Below the pieces are notes generated by a model that saw nothing but the letters and a program-made list of their open reading frames with translations, was not told the DNA's origin and did not search any database. Positions 52,971-61,476 of a DNA stretch of 64,000 bases are shown here, piece after piece (the first letter of the stretch is position 1; each line of letters opens with the position of its first letter). The translations under genes were made by a program, and so were the position numbers. This DNA is from UBA6168 sp039819485 (lineage in GTDB: Bacteria > Bacteroidota > Bacteroidia > Chitinophagales > Saprospiraceae), in assembly GCA_039819485.1 (NCBI GenBank), contig JBCBRY010000038.1, forward strand, positions 5,372-69,371. The letters run 5' to 3'.

Positions 52971-53626
52971 TTAAAATATCTCACAGCCATCATCCTGATA
53001 CGCAGTTTTTGTTTGGGCAGAGACGGTCTTATTTGTCGATTGGAGTGCTTTTAATTTAAAGCAAACCGACTCTCTGAAAGTAGTTGTGTCATAACGATCC
53101 GGATGACTCACTTGTACGGTGACGTAAAACCCGAAATTTAAGTCGTAATAAAAATCCAACCCGCTGCTCAAATTATAATCAATCCAATTTATCAGAACTT
53201 TTTCATCAAACCGGAATAATTTTTAACAAGAAGTTTTTCCGCCATTAGCGGATAAGATTTGTAAAGCACTAGTTGTACGAGCAGGGGTTGGCGTAAGTGT
53301 TGTTTTACTGAATATTGTTTCTCCATCAGCCAGCGATCTATAGCTTGCATGCCACTCAATGACATTCGAAAATCAAATAAATCTCTTTGGTTGATTTTGT
53401 TTTTAATCTTTGTATTAAAAATAACAAATGTTGATTTTGAATCAGCTTTCCAGCTTTGCCATACCGTCGTAAGCGAGTCGCTTTTTCGAAAGCAAAAAGG
53501 GGCAGGTTTTATCTGGCGAGGATTAATTTTAAAGTTGAAGGAGGTCCCGGTTTCCGGTTTGCACCGGAAATAAAAAACAAGAGCCTGAATTCGAAGCGCC
53601 TGAATGAATGATAAATATCGGGTCAT
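52971..53626 (-). pseudogene. Disrupted gene of unknown function (frameshift and in-frame stop)
   Basis: Two minus-strand frames together read as one protein. Frame 1 begins at an ATG at 53626 (MTRYLSFIQALRI; open up to 53698) and contains NPRQIKPAPFCFRKSD and STFVIFNTKIKNKINQRDLF. Around 53360 the coding character moves to frame 2 (NVIEWHASYRSLADGETIFS, then TPARTTSALQILSANGGKTS), which meets a TAA near 53222. It then continues as RFDEKVLINWIDYNLSSGLD and ends at 52971 (TAYQDDGCEIF). Frame 1 itself stays open to 53192, so the alternative is two short overlapping genes. No family is recognised. A terminator lies downstream and a possible sigma-54 promoter at 53665. Either a decayed gene or an assembly error could explain it. 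Confidence 0.4.
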
Positions 53627-53664
53627 ATTCGACTTATTAATCCTTAATCGATAATCATTCAGTG

Positions 53665-53680
53665 ACCATAAAGGTGCCAA
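53665..53680 (-). promoter_or_regulatory. Possible sigma-54 promoter, weak -12 element
   Basis: On the minus strand TTGGCAC (53680-53674) matches the -24 element exactly, but the -12 region reads TGGTC where TTGCA is expected. If real it would give a leader of about 25-30 bases to the ATG at 53626. The dyads at 53754-53778 lie ~75-100 bases upstream, a usual distance for an activator site. Confidence 0.25.
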
Positions 53681-53753
53681 TGCAAAACATCGGTACAATT
53701 AATTGATTTTCAATTAATTATAAAATACCATTTACTATCTATTTTTTCTTATT

Positions 53754-53778
53754 GGGAAAAAAATTCCCGATTTGGGAA
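53754..53778. promoter_or_regulatory. Overlapping dyads GGGAA-N5-TTCCC-N5-GGGAA
   Basis: GGGAA (53754), TTCCC (53764-53768) and GGGAA (53774-53778) are evenly spaced and form two overlapping dyads with five-base spacers. A related dyad, TTCCC-N5-GAGAA, lies at 59452-59466 upstream of the NtrC-type regulator gene. They are candidate binding sites for that regulator. The rest of the 53699-53844 gap is A/T-rich, with one hairpin at 53697-53719 (AATTAATTG/CAATTAATT). Confidence 0.35.
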
Positions 53779-53844
53779 AAAGAAAAGAAGAAACCAGAAC
53801 AGTATCTTTCAAAGTGTAAACTTTTTGTTTAGAGCTGCCCTGAT

Positions 53845-56694
53845 TTACAGTACAGTCGTTTGTTGTTCAAGCATTGGCTGGGCCACTTGAATGCTCCGTG
53901 CCAGCCAATCTATTTTTTTCGCTACTTGCTTTTTGTCGACCTTGGTTCGCTTCAACATATTTTCCAGTTCCAACGATTTGGCGTGTTGTGCCGACATCCC
54001 GAACATCATAAAGTTGGATTTGAGCTTATGGACGATTTTGGCCACATTCGACCAGTTTTCGCAAGCCAGTTCAGCATTTATTTCATTCACGATACTCGGC
54101 ATTTCTGCGTTGAACGTATCCACCATGTCCTTTACAAAGTAGTGATCTCCGTTACTAAATTCGAACAAATATTGCAGATCGACCTTGACATTCAGATCGT
54201 ATAAATCCTGACTACCGGTGTAAGTCGTTTCCAATACCTCTTCCGGGACACCAAGAAAGCGGAGCACACATTCCTCCAACCTGGAAGGAGAAAACGGCCT
54301 GGTCAAAAAATCATCCATGCCGGCGTTCAATGCTCTTTTCTTTTCTTCCAGCAGCGCTGCTGCTGTCAGGGCGATAATGGGCGTTTGCTGGTTGGGGTTT
54401 TTGCTATCCTGCCGAATGTTCCTGGCGGCTTCCACTCCTCCCATTTCAGGCATATGGATGTCCATCAAAATAATATCGTATTGGTTGGCTGCCGTTATCG
54501 AAATGGCTTTTTTACCATTGTTGACGATCTCATATTGACATTTCCAAGACTCCAATATTTTGCTGATCAATTTCTGGTTCATGGCGTTGTCCTCTACCAC
54601 CAAAATGTTCAATTGTTCCAGATAATGACGTGACGGATTCGCGCCGAGAACCGATTTTTGGGACAGACTCGAAATTTTTATCCCCGAATCTTTAAACGAT
54701 AAAACGAAGCTAAAAGTAGAGCCCTGTTCTAATTTGCTCTCGACCCGGATAGAGCCGCCTTGTAATTCAACCAATTGTTTGACAATGGTCAATCCGAGCC
54801 CCGTCCCCCCGTATTTTCGGGCCACCTGCGGATCGGCTTGTTTGAAATTCTTGAATACTTCCTGCAACTTCCTGGGCGGAATGCCAATACCCGTATCCTG
54901 TACGCTAAACTCTATTTCGTAGGCACCTTCCCGGTGTGCCAACATCCGGGCACCAATCCCGATTGATCCGTGGTCGGTAAACTTACTGGCGTTGCCCAGC
55001 AGGTTGGTCAAAATCTGGTTAAGCCGATGGGGGTCACCGATGACCAGGTTTTCGATTTCAGGATCAAAATCCATATTTACACTCACTGATTTTTCACGCA
55101 CCTTGAACTGGAAGGTTTGCTGTAGTGCAGCTAAAAGCTCCTTCAGGTTAAACTTCTTTTCCTCGAATTGCAGTTCTCCAGCCTCTATTTTTGAAAAATC
55201 AAGAATGTTGTCAATAATTCCCAATAAGGTATCCGCAGAGAACCGCAAGCTGTCGATGAAATCTTTCTGCACGGGCGTCGGGTCAGATTCACCAAGCAGG
55301 TAGGTCATTCCGATAACGGCATTCATTGGTGTGCGGATTTCGTGGCTCATGTTCACAAGAAACTGGCGCTCCGTCTGGCGGGCCTGGTCGGCAATGTGCT
55401 TGGCCTCCGCCAAATCGGTTTCAAGGCGTTTGCGGTCCGTCAAATCATAATGCACACCGATCGAACCTACAATATTTCCTTTGTTATCATTGATTGGGGC
55501 ACCACTGATCAGTGCCCACATGAGGCTGCCATCTTTCTTTTTTAATTGTACTTCATACACACTGGAAACGCCGTGCAACCGGATTTCATCCTGGGTCTTC
55601 ATTTTGTCGTGATATTCCTCAACGACCAGTAATTCGAGCGCATTTTTCCCAATCAGTTCTTCTGCAGTGTACCCCAGCATTTCACAGAAATACTTGTAAG
55701 GACGGAGGATGTTGTGCTCCAGGTCTACTTCCAAAAGCCCCAGCTCCATGTTTTCAATAATGCCCCTGTATTTCTCCTCACTTTCCTGAATGACCTGCTG
55801 GGCCTTTCGCCGGGCCGTGACATCATTGAACTGCCACAGGTGCCCCAGGTACCGCGAACCGGAAAACAGTGGGATAAAATCCCATTCGAGAATTTTGCCA
55901 TTGGCCAGTTCGACAAATTTGCCTGTGACGAGTTCTCTTTTTTTCAAAGTTCTGTCGACTCCTTCCAAAAAGCCTTCTGCATCAGAAAATATATCTTTTA
56001 CCTTGGCCTCCTCCCCTACTAAGTTTTGCCCAATGAGCTGCTCCGGTTTCAGCCGTATATTCAGCGTATCACAAAAATTTTGGTTGGTCAGAATCACTTC
56101 TCTTTTCTCGTTTTCAAACAAAATACCTGCTTGAAGATTGGTAATGAGGTTGGTCAGTCGCGTTTGGGCAATTTCACGGTTATCGATTTCATCCTTGAGC
56201 TGGCCATGCGCCAGGCACCCTTCGAGGGAAATGGCAAATTTATCGACAACGTTTTTGAGCTGGGCCAATTCAATGCCCCCAAAGCCTTCCATTTTTGAGG
56301 ATGAAAAAATAGTGAGTATGCCAATCTTTCCTAAACGGAACAAAGCGTACGACCCTTTGTCCACATTTTTTTCCGTCTTTATAGAATCAAATTCAGGATC
56401 TTCATTCCCGATGCTCAGGTACGGCTTTACCATCAGTTCGCGGAGTACGGGATGCGTACAGGATAAGAATCTTTTGTTGGCCCGGTAAGTGGGAGTGATG
56501 TAGAACAACTCACAATAGCCATCGCCGCCGTCCTCCCGGTGGAGCCAAACAGAAGCAAAATTGAGGCTCTTACGGCTGATGAGCTTGCGCAGGAACTGTT
56601 TGCAATTTTCGTGTGCATCCAGTGATCCGCCCACCGCCAACGACAGTTCGTACAGCAGGCAGATATCCTGAATGATTTTAATATTGTCTGTCAT
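53845..56694 (-). CDS. Hybrid sensor histidine kinase with PAS, receiver and Hpt domains
   Basis: A 949-residue cytoplasmic phosphorelay protein without membrane helices. A GAF-like region (residues ~1-165) is followed by a coiled-coil segment, two PAS domains (~185-300 and ~310-425; the second is followed by GSIGVHYDLTDRKR), HisKA with His451 (NMSHEIRTPMNAVIGM), HATPase (DPHRLNQILTNLLGNASKFT, then DTGIGIPPRKL and KYGGTGLGLTIVK), a receiver with Asp745 (ILMDIHMPEMGG) and an Hpt domain with His889 (IVHKLKSNFMMFG). All phosphotransfer residues are present, so it can run a complete His-Asp-His relay and pass phosphate to a separate regulator. The NtrC-type regulator upstream in the same operon is the likely target. 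It follows the FIST gene by 12 bases. Confidence 0.93.
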   Translation of the reverse strand: MTDNIKIIQDICLLYELSLAVGGSLDAHENCKQFLRKLISRKSLNFASVWLHREDGGDGYCELFYITPTYRANKRFLSCTHPVLRELMVKPYLSIGNEDPEFDSIKTEKNVDKGSYALFRLGKIGILTIFSSSKMEGFGGIELAQLKNVVDKFAISLEGCLAHGQLKDEIDNREIAQTRLTNLITNLQAGILFENEKREVILTNQNFCDTLNIRLKPEQLIGQNLVGEEAKVKDIFSDAEGFLEGVDRTLKKRELVTGKFVELANGKILEWDFIPLFSGSRYLGHLWQFNDVTARRKAQQVIQESEEKYRGIIENMELGLLEVDLEHNILRPYKYFCEMLGYTAEELIGKNALELLVVEEYHDKMKTQDEIRLHGVSSVYEVQLKKKDGSLMWALISGAPINDNKGNIVGSIGVHYDLTDRKRLETDLAEAKHIADQARQTERQFLVNMSHEIRTPMNAVIGMTYLLGESDPTPVQKDFIDSLRFSADTLLGIIDNILDFSKIEAGELQFEEKKFNLKELLAALQQTFQFKVREKSVSVNMDFDPEIENLVIGDPHRLNQILTNLLGNASKFTDHGSIGIGARMLAHREGAYEIEFSVQDTGIGIPPRKLQEVFKNFKQADPQVARKYGGTGLGLTIVKQLVELQGGSIRVESKLEQGSTFSFVLSFKDSGIKISSLSQKSVLGANPSRHYLEQLNILVVEDNAMNQKLISKILESWKCQYEIVNNGKKAISITAANQYDIILMDIHMPEMGGVEAARNIRQDSKNPNQQTPIIALTAAALLEEKKRALNAGMDDFLTRPFSPSRLEECVLRFLGVPEEVLETTYTGSQDLYDLNVKVDLQYLFEFSNGDHYFVKDMVDTFNAEMPSIVNEINAELACENWSNVAKIVHKLKSNFMMFGMSAQHAKSLELENMLKRTKVDKKQVAKKIDWLARSIQVAQPMLEQQTTVL

Positions 56695-56706
56695 GGAACG
56701 TAGTTC

Positions 56707-57831
56707 TTAATCTGCGTGAAATGTACCGACTACAATGGTTTTGTTAAAAAATTCCAACAACCCGTCTCCATAGGAGGAAATTTCTCCCAGGCTCAAGATA
56801 CCAAATGGTTCTTGCTCAGGTTGCTGTACATCCAATTGGTTGCGGATGGCCTGCAATTCTTCAGAGAACCGGTCACCCAGCGCAGAAGGTCTCGTAATAC
56901 AGTCCACCACAAATGTATTTTCCGGGTTAAAAGGCTCTGTAGCATTTGATTTACATTCTTTCATCGCGTCCGACGCTGCTTCGATCAGCATTTCGGAAGA
57001 GCTTTTGAGAATGTGCAGCACGGTATTGGCGGGCACCTCCCCAATACAGGTCACGTCTCCCTGTGCATTGACCCCAATGGGATCGCGGACAATCTCGTCT
57101 GCGTTTTCCCGAAAAATACCGAAAGGGTAATCTTTGGTATGTTCCAAAAAATTCTCCTTGGTGACGGTCTTGCCATTGTCGCTTTCCATGTAAGATTTAT
57201 ACACCTCAAAAGCATTTTGCCAATTGAGCTGAATGATGCGAGGCCCTTCACTGGCCGTGGCCACCAATGGCCCTGCCAGTTTTTTCCAGCCATGCCTGAC
57301 TCCCAAATTGGATTTGTTTTCAATCACGCAACAAATGGCCGCATCCATAAAAAAGCCATCATTATTGAACAGGCACAATTGCTGTTGCAGGGAACCGGAG
57401 CCCGCTCCTCCTCCGATGAAGTTCACTTTGTCGCCAATGATGTTGTTGAGGCTTTCTAAAAAATGGTTGATGTTCGACGTCAGGCCGTCCAACAAAATGA
57501 TGATGGTCATTTTTTCATCGGTCGCCGGGAGGATGATCCGGTTGATGCCTTCCAGCGTTTTATCGGACAAGTTTTTAACAAGGAATGGAGTGGCAGCGGT
57601 TTTGAATTTTTTTAAAATACATCCTTGCTCCAACCGTTCCGTTCCATACACCAGCCCGGGAAAAAGCCCCCCGAAAAACGATATCCCCTGTTGGTTAAAG
57701 AAATTGATCAGCGCTTCGATATTATTGGCAGACTCCTCCGCCAGCAGCACCATAATGGTTTCTCCTTCTCCAACGTTCAGATCGTTCACCCCTTTTTCGA
57801 TGGTCTTTAAATCAGCATTTTCTAAAAGCAT
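56707..57831 (-). CDS. FIST-domain sensory protein
   Basis: The frame is open to 57903, but the ATG at 57831 (MLLENADLKTIEKGVNDL) is the better start, giving 374 residues. It contains FIST_N (with FFGGLFPGLVYG and a NFIGGGAGSGSLQQQ core) and FIST_C domains, the latter carrying FGILSLGEISSYGDG near the C-terminus. FIST proteins are thought to sense small molecules such as amino acids and often sit beside histidine kinases; some take part in quorum-type or nitric-oxide-type signalling. There is no signal peptide, so it is cytoplasmic. It lies between an NtrC-type regulator (155-base gap) and the hybrid kinase (12-base gap), which suggests that it supplies the signal to that kinase. Confidence 0.9.
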   Translation of the reverse strand: MLLENADLKTIEKGVNDLNVGEGETIMVLLAEESANNIEALINFFNQQGISFFGGLFPGLVYGTERLEQGCILKKFKTAATPFLVKNLSDKTLEGINRIILPATDEKMTIIILLDGLTSNINHFLESLNNIIGDKVNFIGGGAGSGSLQQQLCLFNNDGFFMDAAICCVIENKSNLGVRHGWKKLAGPLVATASEGPRIIQLNWQNAFEVYKSYMESDNGKTVTKENFLEHTKDYPFGIFRENADEIVRDPIGVNAQGDVTCIGEVPANTVLHILKSSSEMLIEAASDAMKECKSNATEPFNPENTFVVDCITRPSALGDRFSEELQAIRNQLDVQQPEQEPFGILSLGEISSYGDGLLEFFNKTIVVGTFHAD

Positions 57832-57986
57832 ACTTGAGATGTTGAAATTGGAAAATTGAAAATTACGAATTTTGCAACTGCCGGCCCTTTGCTTCCTCTT
57901 CAATTTTTGTATAAAGTTGCTTGAAACCCGGACAGCCGTTCTTATAAAAGTGGCATTTTTAATGGCAGAAAAATTTGTTCAAACAC

Positions 57987-59366
57987 TCAATCCACCTCTA
58001 CGTTTTGGCTCTTCAACATTCGATAGATCGTTGATTTTCCAATATTGAGTTTGTTGGCAACCAGGAGCACGTCCTGGCCGTATTTTTCCAGGAAGTGTTT
58101 GATAATCCGGGTTTTGTATTCTTCAAGGGTCATCTCCTCATGCAAAAATGAAGCTTCCCGGCGGACACTCTTGAATTGGATGTCTTCCTGCTCCACTACT
58201 CCGTCCGAAGCCATTACCGCTGCCAGCTCCACAATGGCCTTCAATTCACGGACATTTCCCGGATAGTAATATTTGAGCAACTTTGTTTTGGCCTCTTTTG
58301 AAATTTCCAACGCGCCCAGGTGATTCTCCTGGCTGAACTCATTTAGAAAGGTTTTTGCCAAAATCAGTATATCGTGGCCCCGGTCACGGAGTGGCGGGAT
58401 TTCGATGCCCAGCCCCAACAGGCGATAGTACAGGTCTTCCCGGAAGCTCCCTTTCCTGACTTCCTCCGCCAGATCTTTGTGAGTGGCAATAATGATACGG
58501 GCATCATAGGGAATAGGTTTTTCTCCGCCCACCCTGACGATCTCCCGTTCTTGCAATGCCCGCAGCATCTTGGCTTGCATGTTAAAGTCCATTTCCGCAA
58601 TTTCGTCCAGGAACAAAGTACCTCCATTGGCAAGTTCAAATTGTCCTTTTTTGCGGGTTACGGCTCCGGTAAATGCGCCTTTTTCGTAGCCAAAAAGTTC
58701 ACTCTCTACCAATTCTTTGGGAATGGCACTCATGTTCACCGCTACAAATGGGCCTTTTCGCCGGACAGAATTATGATGGATCGACTTGGCTACTACTTCT
58801 TTGCCGGTTCCGGTTTCGCCACTGATGGAAACAGTGATATTGGTCTTGACCGCTTTTTCCATCAGTTGAAATACCCGCTGCATGGGCTTGCTGTTCCCGC
58901 CGATGGTCTTGCCAAATTCATATTTTGTATTGAGCTGAGCTTTTAAAATATCAACTTCATCCCGGAGCTGAATATGTTCCTTGATGTGGTTGAGGGTATT
59001 CAGGAGTCGTTCTTTCGTTTCGGGATCTTTGGCGATGTAATCAAATGCCCCTTCTTTTAGCAGCTTTACCGCAGTCGAAATATCTTGTTGGCCGGAAAGG
59101 ATGATGACCCCGATGTCCTGGTTGAAGGCTTTTATTTTTTTCAATACCTCTTCGCCCGACATGTCCGGCAAGGTAAAATCAAGGGAAACGATGGCCGGCT
59201 GCATGCTCAGGTTCTCAAGGCATTCCTGACCTGTAGAAAACAGGTGTACCTCGTGTTCCGGATTCATTTCCATCACATATTTCACCATGCGCTGATACAT
59301 GGGATCGTCTTCGACTACAAAAATCCGGGTGACTCTACTTGGTGACTTCATGTTTAATGTTTTCAA
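57987..59366 (-). CDS. Sigma-54-dependent NtrC-type response regulator
   Basis: A 459-residue three-domain activator. The receiver has Asp20/Asp21 (VVEDDP), phospho-acceptor Asp63 (SLDFTLPDMSG) and Lys113 (YIAKDP). The AAA+ domain has Walker A GETGTGKE (183-190), the sigma-54-contacting GAFTGA loop (230-235), Walker B GGTLFLDEIAEM and the RELKAIVELA stretch. A Fis-type helix-turn-helix (VANKLNIGKSTIYRMLKSQ) ends the protein. Phosphorylation should allow oligomerisation and ATP-driven opening of sigma-54 promoters. An in-frame ATG lies five codons downstream of the one used here. It is the first gene of a minus-strand operon with the FIST protein and the hybrid kinase. A dyad at 59452 could mediate autoregulation. 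Confidence 0.94.
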   Translation of the reverse strand: MKTLNMKSPSRVTRIFVVEDDPMYQRMVKYVMEMNPEHEVHLFSTGQECLENLSMQPAIVSLDFTLPDMSGEEVLKKIKAFNQDIGVIILSGQQDISTAVKLLKEGAFDYIAKDPETKERLLNTLNHIKEHIQLRDEVDILKAQLNTKYEFGKTIGGNSKPMQRVFQLMEKAVKTNITVSISGETGTGKEVVAKSIHHNSVRRKGPFVAVNMSAIPKELVESELFGYEKGAFTGAVTRKKGQFELANGGTLFLDEIAEMDFNMQAKMLRALQEREIVRVGGEKPIPYDARIIIATHKDLAEEVRKGSFREDLYYRLLGLGIEIPPLRDRGHDILILAKTFLNEFSQENHLGALEISKEAKTKLLKYYYPGNVRELKAIVELAAVMASDGVVEQEDIQFKSVRREASFLHEEMTLEEYKTRIIKHFLEKYGQDVLLVANKLNIGKSTIYRMLKSQNVEVD

Positions 59367-59451
59367 TTATCAAACAAGGAGATGGAAATAGATACAGAAG
59401 CAAATTAAGATGACCTTTTCAGGAAACGTTTTTGCAAATTACGCAATTTTA

Positions 59452-59466
59452 TTCCCATTTTGAGAA
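59452..59466. promoter_or_regulatory. Dyad TTCCC-N5-GAGAA upstream of the NtrC-type gene
   Basis: This matches the dyad at 53764-53778 at all but three positions by eye and lies 86-100 bases upstream of the regulator's start. A nearby TCC-N6-GGA word at 59474 may extend it. The rest of the 59367-59702 gap holds the YceI terminator and no supported gene. Confidence 0.3.
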
Positions 59467-59636
59467 AGTAAAATCCAAAATTGGAAAATGTATGATTTTG
59501 ACAAAACACAAATAGCTGAAAATCAATACTTAACAAATATTTTCCTCGTCACAAATTCCGTTAATTCTTTTAAACCACATGCAAAATAGCCCAGATGTAC
59601 TCGCTTGAGCTGCGTAAGTGGCGACTTTTACAGAAA

Positions 59637-59680
59637 TGAAAAAACCGAATGTCGGTGAAGTCCGGCATTCGGTTTTTTCA
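59637..59680 (-). terminator. Terminator after the YceI gene
   Basis: TGAAAAAACCGAATG (59637-59651) pairs with CATTCGGTTTTTTCA (59666-59680), with a further CGG/CCG pair inside. The arms carry A- and T-runs, so it can act in both directions. It lies 23 bases after the YceI stop. Confidence 0.85.
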
Positions 59681-59702
59681 TAGTCAATCGCCAAGATTGC
59701 GA

Positions 59703-60389
59703 TCACTGGGCATCCGCCACCTGCGTATTGGCCACTAAGCTGATGCTTAATTTCACGTCGTCGGCGATCAACTGGTCCTTAACCGTACCGATTACACCAG
59801 AGCCGTAGTTCACGCCCCACTCGGTGCGATTGATAGTGAACTCGGGTGTAGTCACTTTAAGTTCACCATCAGCCATATTGATCATAGCCGGGATTTCAAT
59901 GCCTTTGGTCACATCTTTCAAGGTCAGGTTGCCTTTCACCGTATAGTTTGCGTCGGTACCTCCACTTGCTGGCTCGATGCTGGTGACTTCAAATTTACCG
60001 GAAGGGTATTTTTCGACTTCGAAGAAATCACCATCTTTGAGATGGCCTTCCAATTTCATTTTTTTATCTGGCTTGTCAGCCAGGTCAGTACTCTCAAGAG
60101 ATGTTACATCAATGTCAAAGCTACCGCTCTGAGGTACTAAGTCCTTCACGTTGATAGTTCCTCCGGAAAGTTTGATGGTTCCGTTGTGCCCGTATTTGCC
60201 TGGCTTGTAGCCTTCCCAGTTAATGACACTGGTTTCTGTATTTACGGTATAAGCCACAGCAGTTGCTTCCGGAGCAGCTGCTTCTTCGGTCTTGTCAGTT
60301 GTTTTGGCGGCATCCGCATTGCTTGCATTATTTTGGCAAGCGATGAAGAGACCAGAGAGAAGAGTCAGTAAAAAAAATAGCTTTTTCAT
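59703..60389 (-). CDS. YceI-family lipoprotein
   Basis: A 228-residue protein with a lipoprotein signal (lipobox LFIAC, Cys18) and an Ala/Thr-rich linker (residues ~19-45). The YceI beta-barrel domain starts around residue 46 (YTVNTETSVINWEGYKPGKY) and includes the characteristic FDIDVTSLESTDL, DGDFFEVEKYPSGKFEVTSI and TINRTEWGVNYGS. YceI proteins bind isoprenoid lipids in a lipocalin-like pocket, often polyprenols or quinone-like molecules. The anchoring by a lipid and the exact ligand cannot be told from sequence. It lies beside no operon partner: a terminator follows and a 427-base gap with tandem repeats lies upstream. Confidence 0.9.
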   Translation of the reverse strand: MKKLFFLLTLLSGLFIACQNNASNADAAKTTDKTEEAAAPEATAVAYTVNTETSVINWEGYKPGKYGHNGTIKLSGGTINVKDLVPQSGSFDIDVTSLESTDLADKPDKKMKLEGHLKDGDFFEVEKYPSGKFEVTSIEPASGGTDANYTVKGNLTLKDVTKGIEIPAMINMADGELKVTTPEFTINRTEWGVNYGSGVIGTVKDQLIADDVKLSISLVANTQVADAQ

Positions 60390-60816
60390 GTAATGAATTA
60401 AGGTTTTGGAACAGGAAAAATAGAACGGAAGAAAAAAATTGCGCCACGATAAAACCTATGTCTAAAGATTGGGTTTCCTAATTTGTGGAACTCTTCGGAT
60501 TTATTTTTACATGAACCTTTAGTAGTGAAAATTTTAATTTGTAAGCATAGAGAAAATCCCTAATAATACCCTACAACACGCAAAGCTCTGAAATGTTAGG
60601 TAAAAGTTCCTTTAAATGTAGGTACATTGATTGTTGAAACTGATTGGGGTGGGTTTAGAGGTTAGATCGCTGCGCTGTCGGAGGTCAGACCGCTTTGCTG
60701 TCAGAGGTCAGACCGCTGCGCTGTCAGAGGTCAGATTAAATTAAGATGAGGCTTTATGAGATTTGTTAAGTAAAGCGGCCTGACCCCTGACCCCTGATCC
60801 CTCACAAACTGAGCCA
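60390..60816. other. Intergenic region with tandem repeats
   Basis: This gap between the YceI gene (minus) and the DUF2062 gene (plus) must hold both promoters. It contains the 23-nt tandem array at 60659-60735 and an inverted-looking word, TGACCCCTGACCCCTGATCC, at 60781-60800. No gene is supported. Confidence 0.5.
60659..60735 (+). repeat. 23-nt tandem repeat, about 3.3 copies
   Basis: Units AGGTCAGACCGCTGCGCTGT plus CAG occur at 60659-60681, 60682-60704 and 60705-60727, with an eight-base partial unit to 60735. The first unit has four changes and the second has two. The downstream word TGACCCCTGACC could pair with the AGGTCAG portion. Confidence 0.75.
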
Positions 60817-61290
60817 TTGAAAAAGATTTTAGCCAAAATAAAAAAGCTGTTGAAGCAAGGCACCTCGCCTCGCGGGCTGGCCCTGAGTGCAACTTTGGGC
60901 ATTACCATCGGGCTGTTTCCGGTACTGGGCATCACCAGTTGGCTCATTCCGATCATTGCGCTTCGCATGCGGCTCAACCTGGCACTGATGCTGGCACTGA
61001 GCTACCTGGCCTGGCCATTCCAGATCATACTTATCATTCCTTTTTTGCGCTTTGGCGAGTGGCTCTGGGAGATGCCTCCTTTTCCCATTTCACTGGAAAA
61101 ATTGCAGACCGCTTTTGAGGCCAGTTTTATTGGTGCGCTAAACGATTTTTGGGTGGCCAACTTAGTGGCGGCCGGTGGCTGGTTGGTGGTGATCTTGCCG
61201 ACGGGGATTTTGCTCTATTATATTTTGCTGCCGGTATTCAACTATCAACTTAAGAAAAAAGAGGTGCCAATCCCTCAATCAGAGGAATAG
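60817..61290 (+). CDS. DUF2062 membrane protein
   Basis: A 157-residue protein with the DUF2062 pattern: a basic N-terminus (KKILAKIKKLLKQGTSPRGL), then LALSATLGITIGLFPVLGI and two to three membrane helices, and a conserved LALSYLAWPFQIILI stretch. The start appears to be TTG at 60817 (reading as MKKILAK), since no ATG is found before the conserved region and the next one would remove it. DUF2062 proteins are inner-membrane proteins of unknown function, sometimes linked to lipid or polysaccharide enzymes. The C-terminus is short and polar. The Lon gene follows after a 186-base gap. Confidence 0.85.
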   Translation: MKKILAKIKKLLKQGTSPRGLALSATLGITIGLFPVLGITSWLIPIIALRMRLNLALMLALSYLAWPFQIILIIPFLRFGEWLWEMPPFPISLEKLQTAFEASFIGALNDFWVANLVAAGGWLVVILPTGILLYYILLPVFNYQLKKKEVPIPQSEE

Positions 61291-61476
61291 GATTCATGGC
61301 CAATTAAACCCACGACCATCTTAAGCGTTATTTCACCAAAATCAATTTCATAAACCAAAAGTAGTCCAGCAGGCCCTCCCGACCAGCAGACTGGCAGACT
61401 TGCCAATACGCATCCTTGCCCACTTTGTTGACTCGCTACCTGCCTACTCGCCTACACAACATATTCCTATTTAAAA

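Noticed and set aside
57845..57890. Possible sigma-54 promoter upstream of the FIST gene (GG-N10-GC with TTGCA)
   Set aside because: Only the -12 word fits; the -24 region reads AAGGGCC and not TTGGCAC, and such spacing arises by chance.
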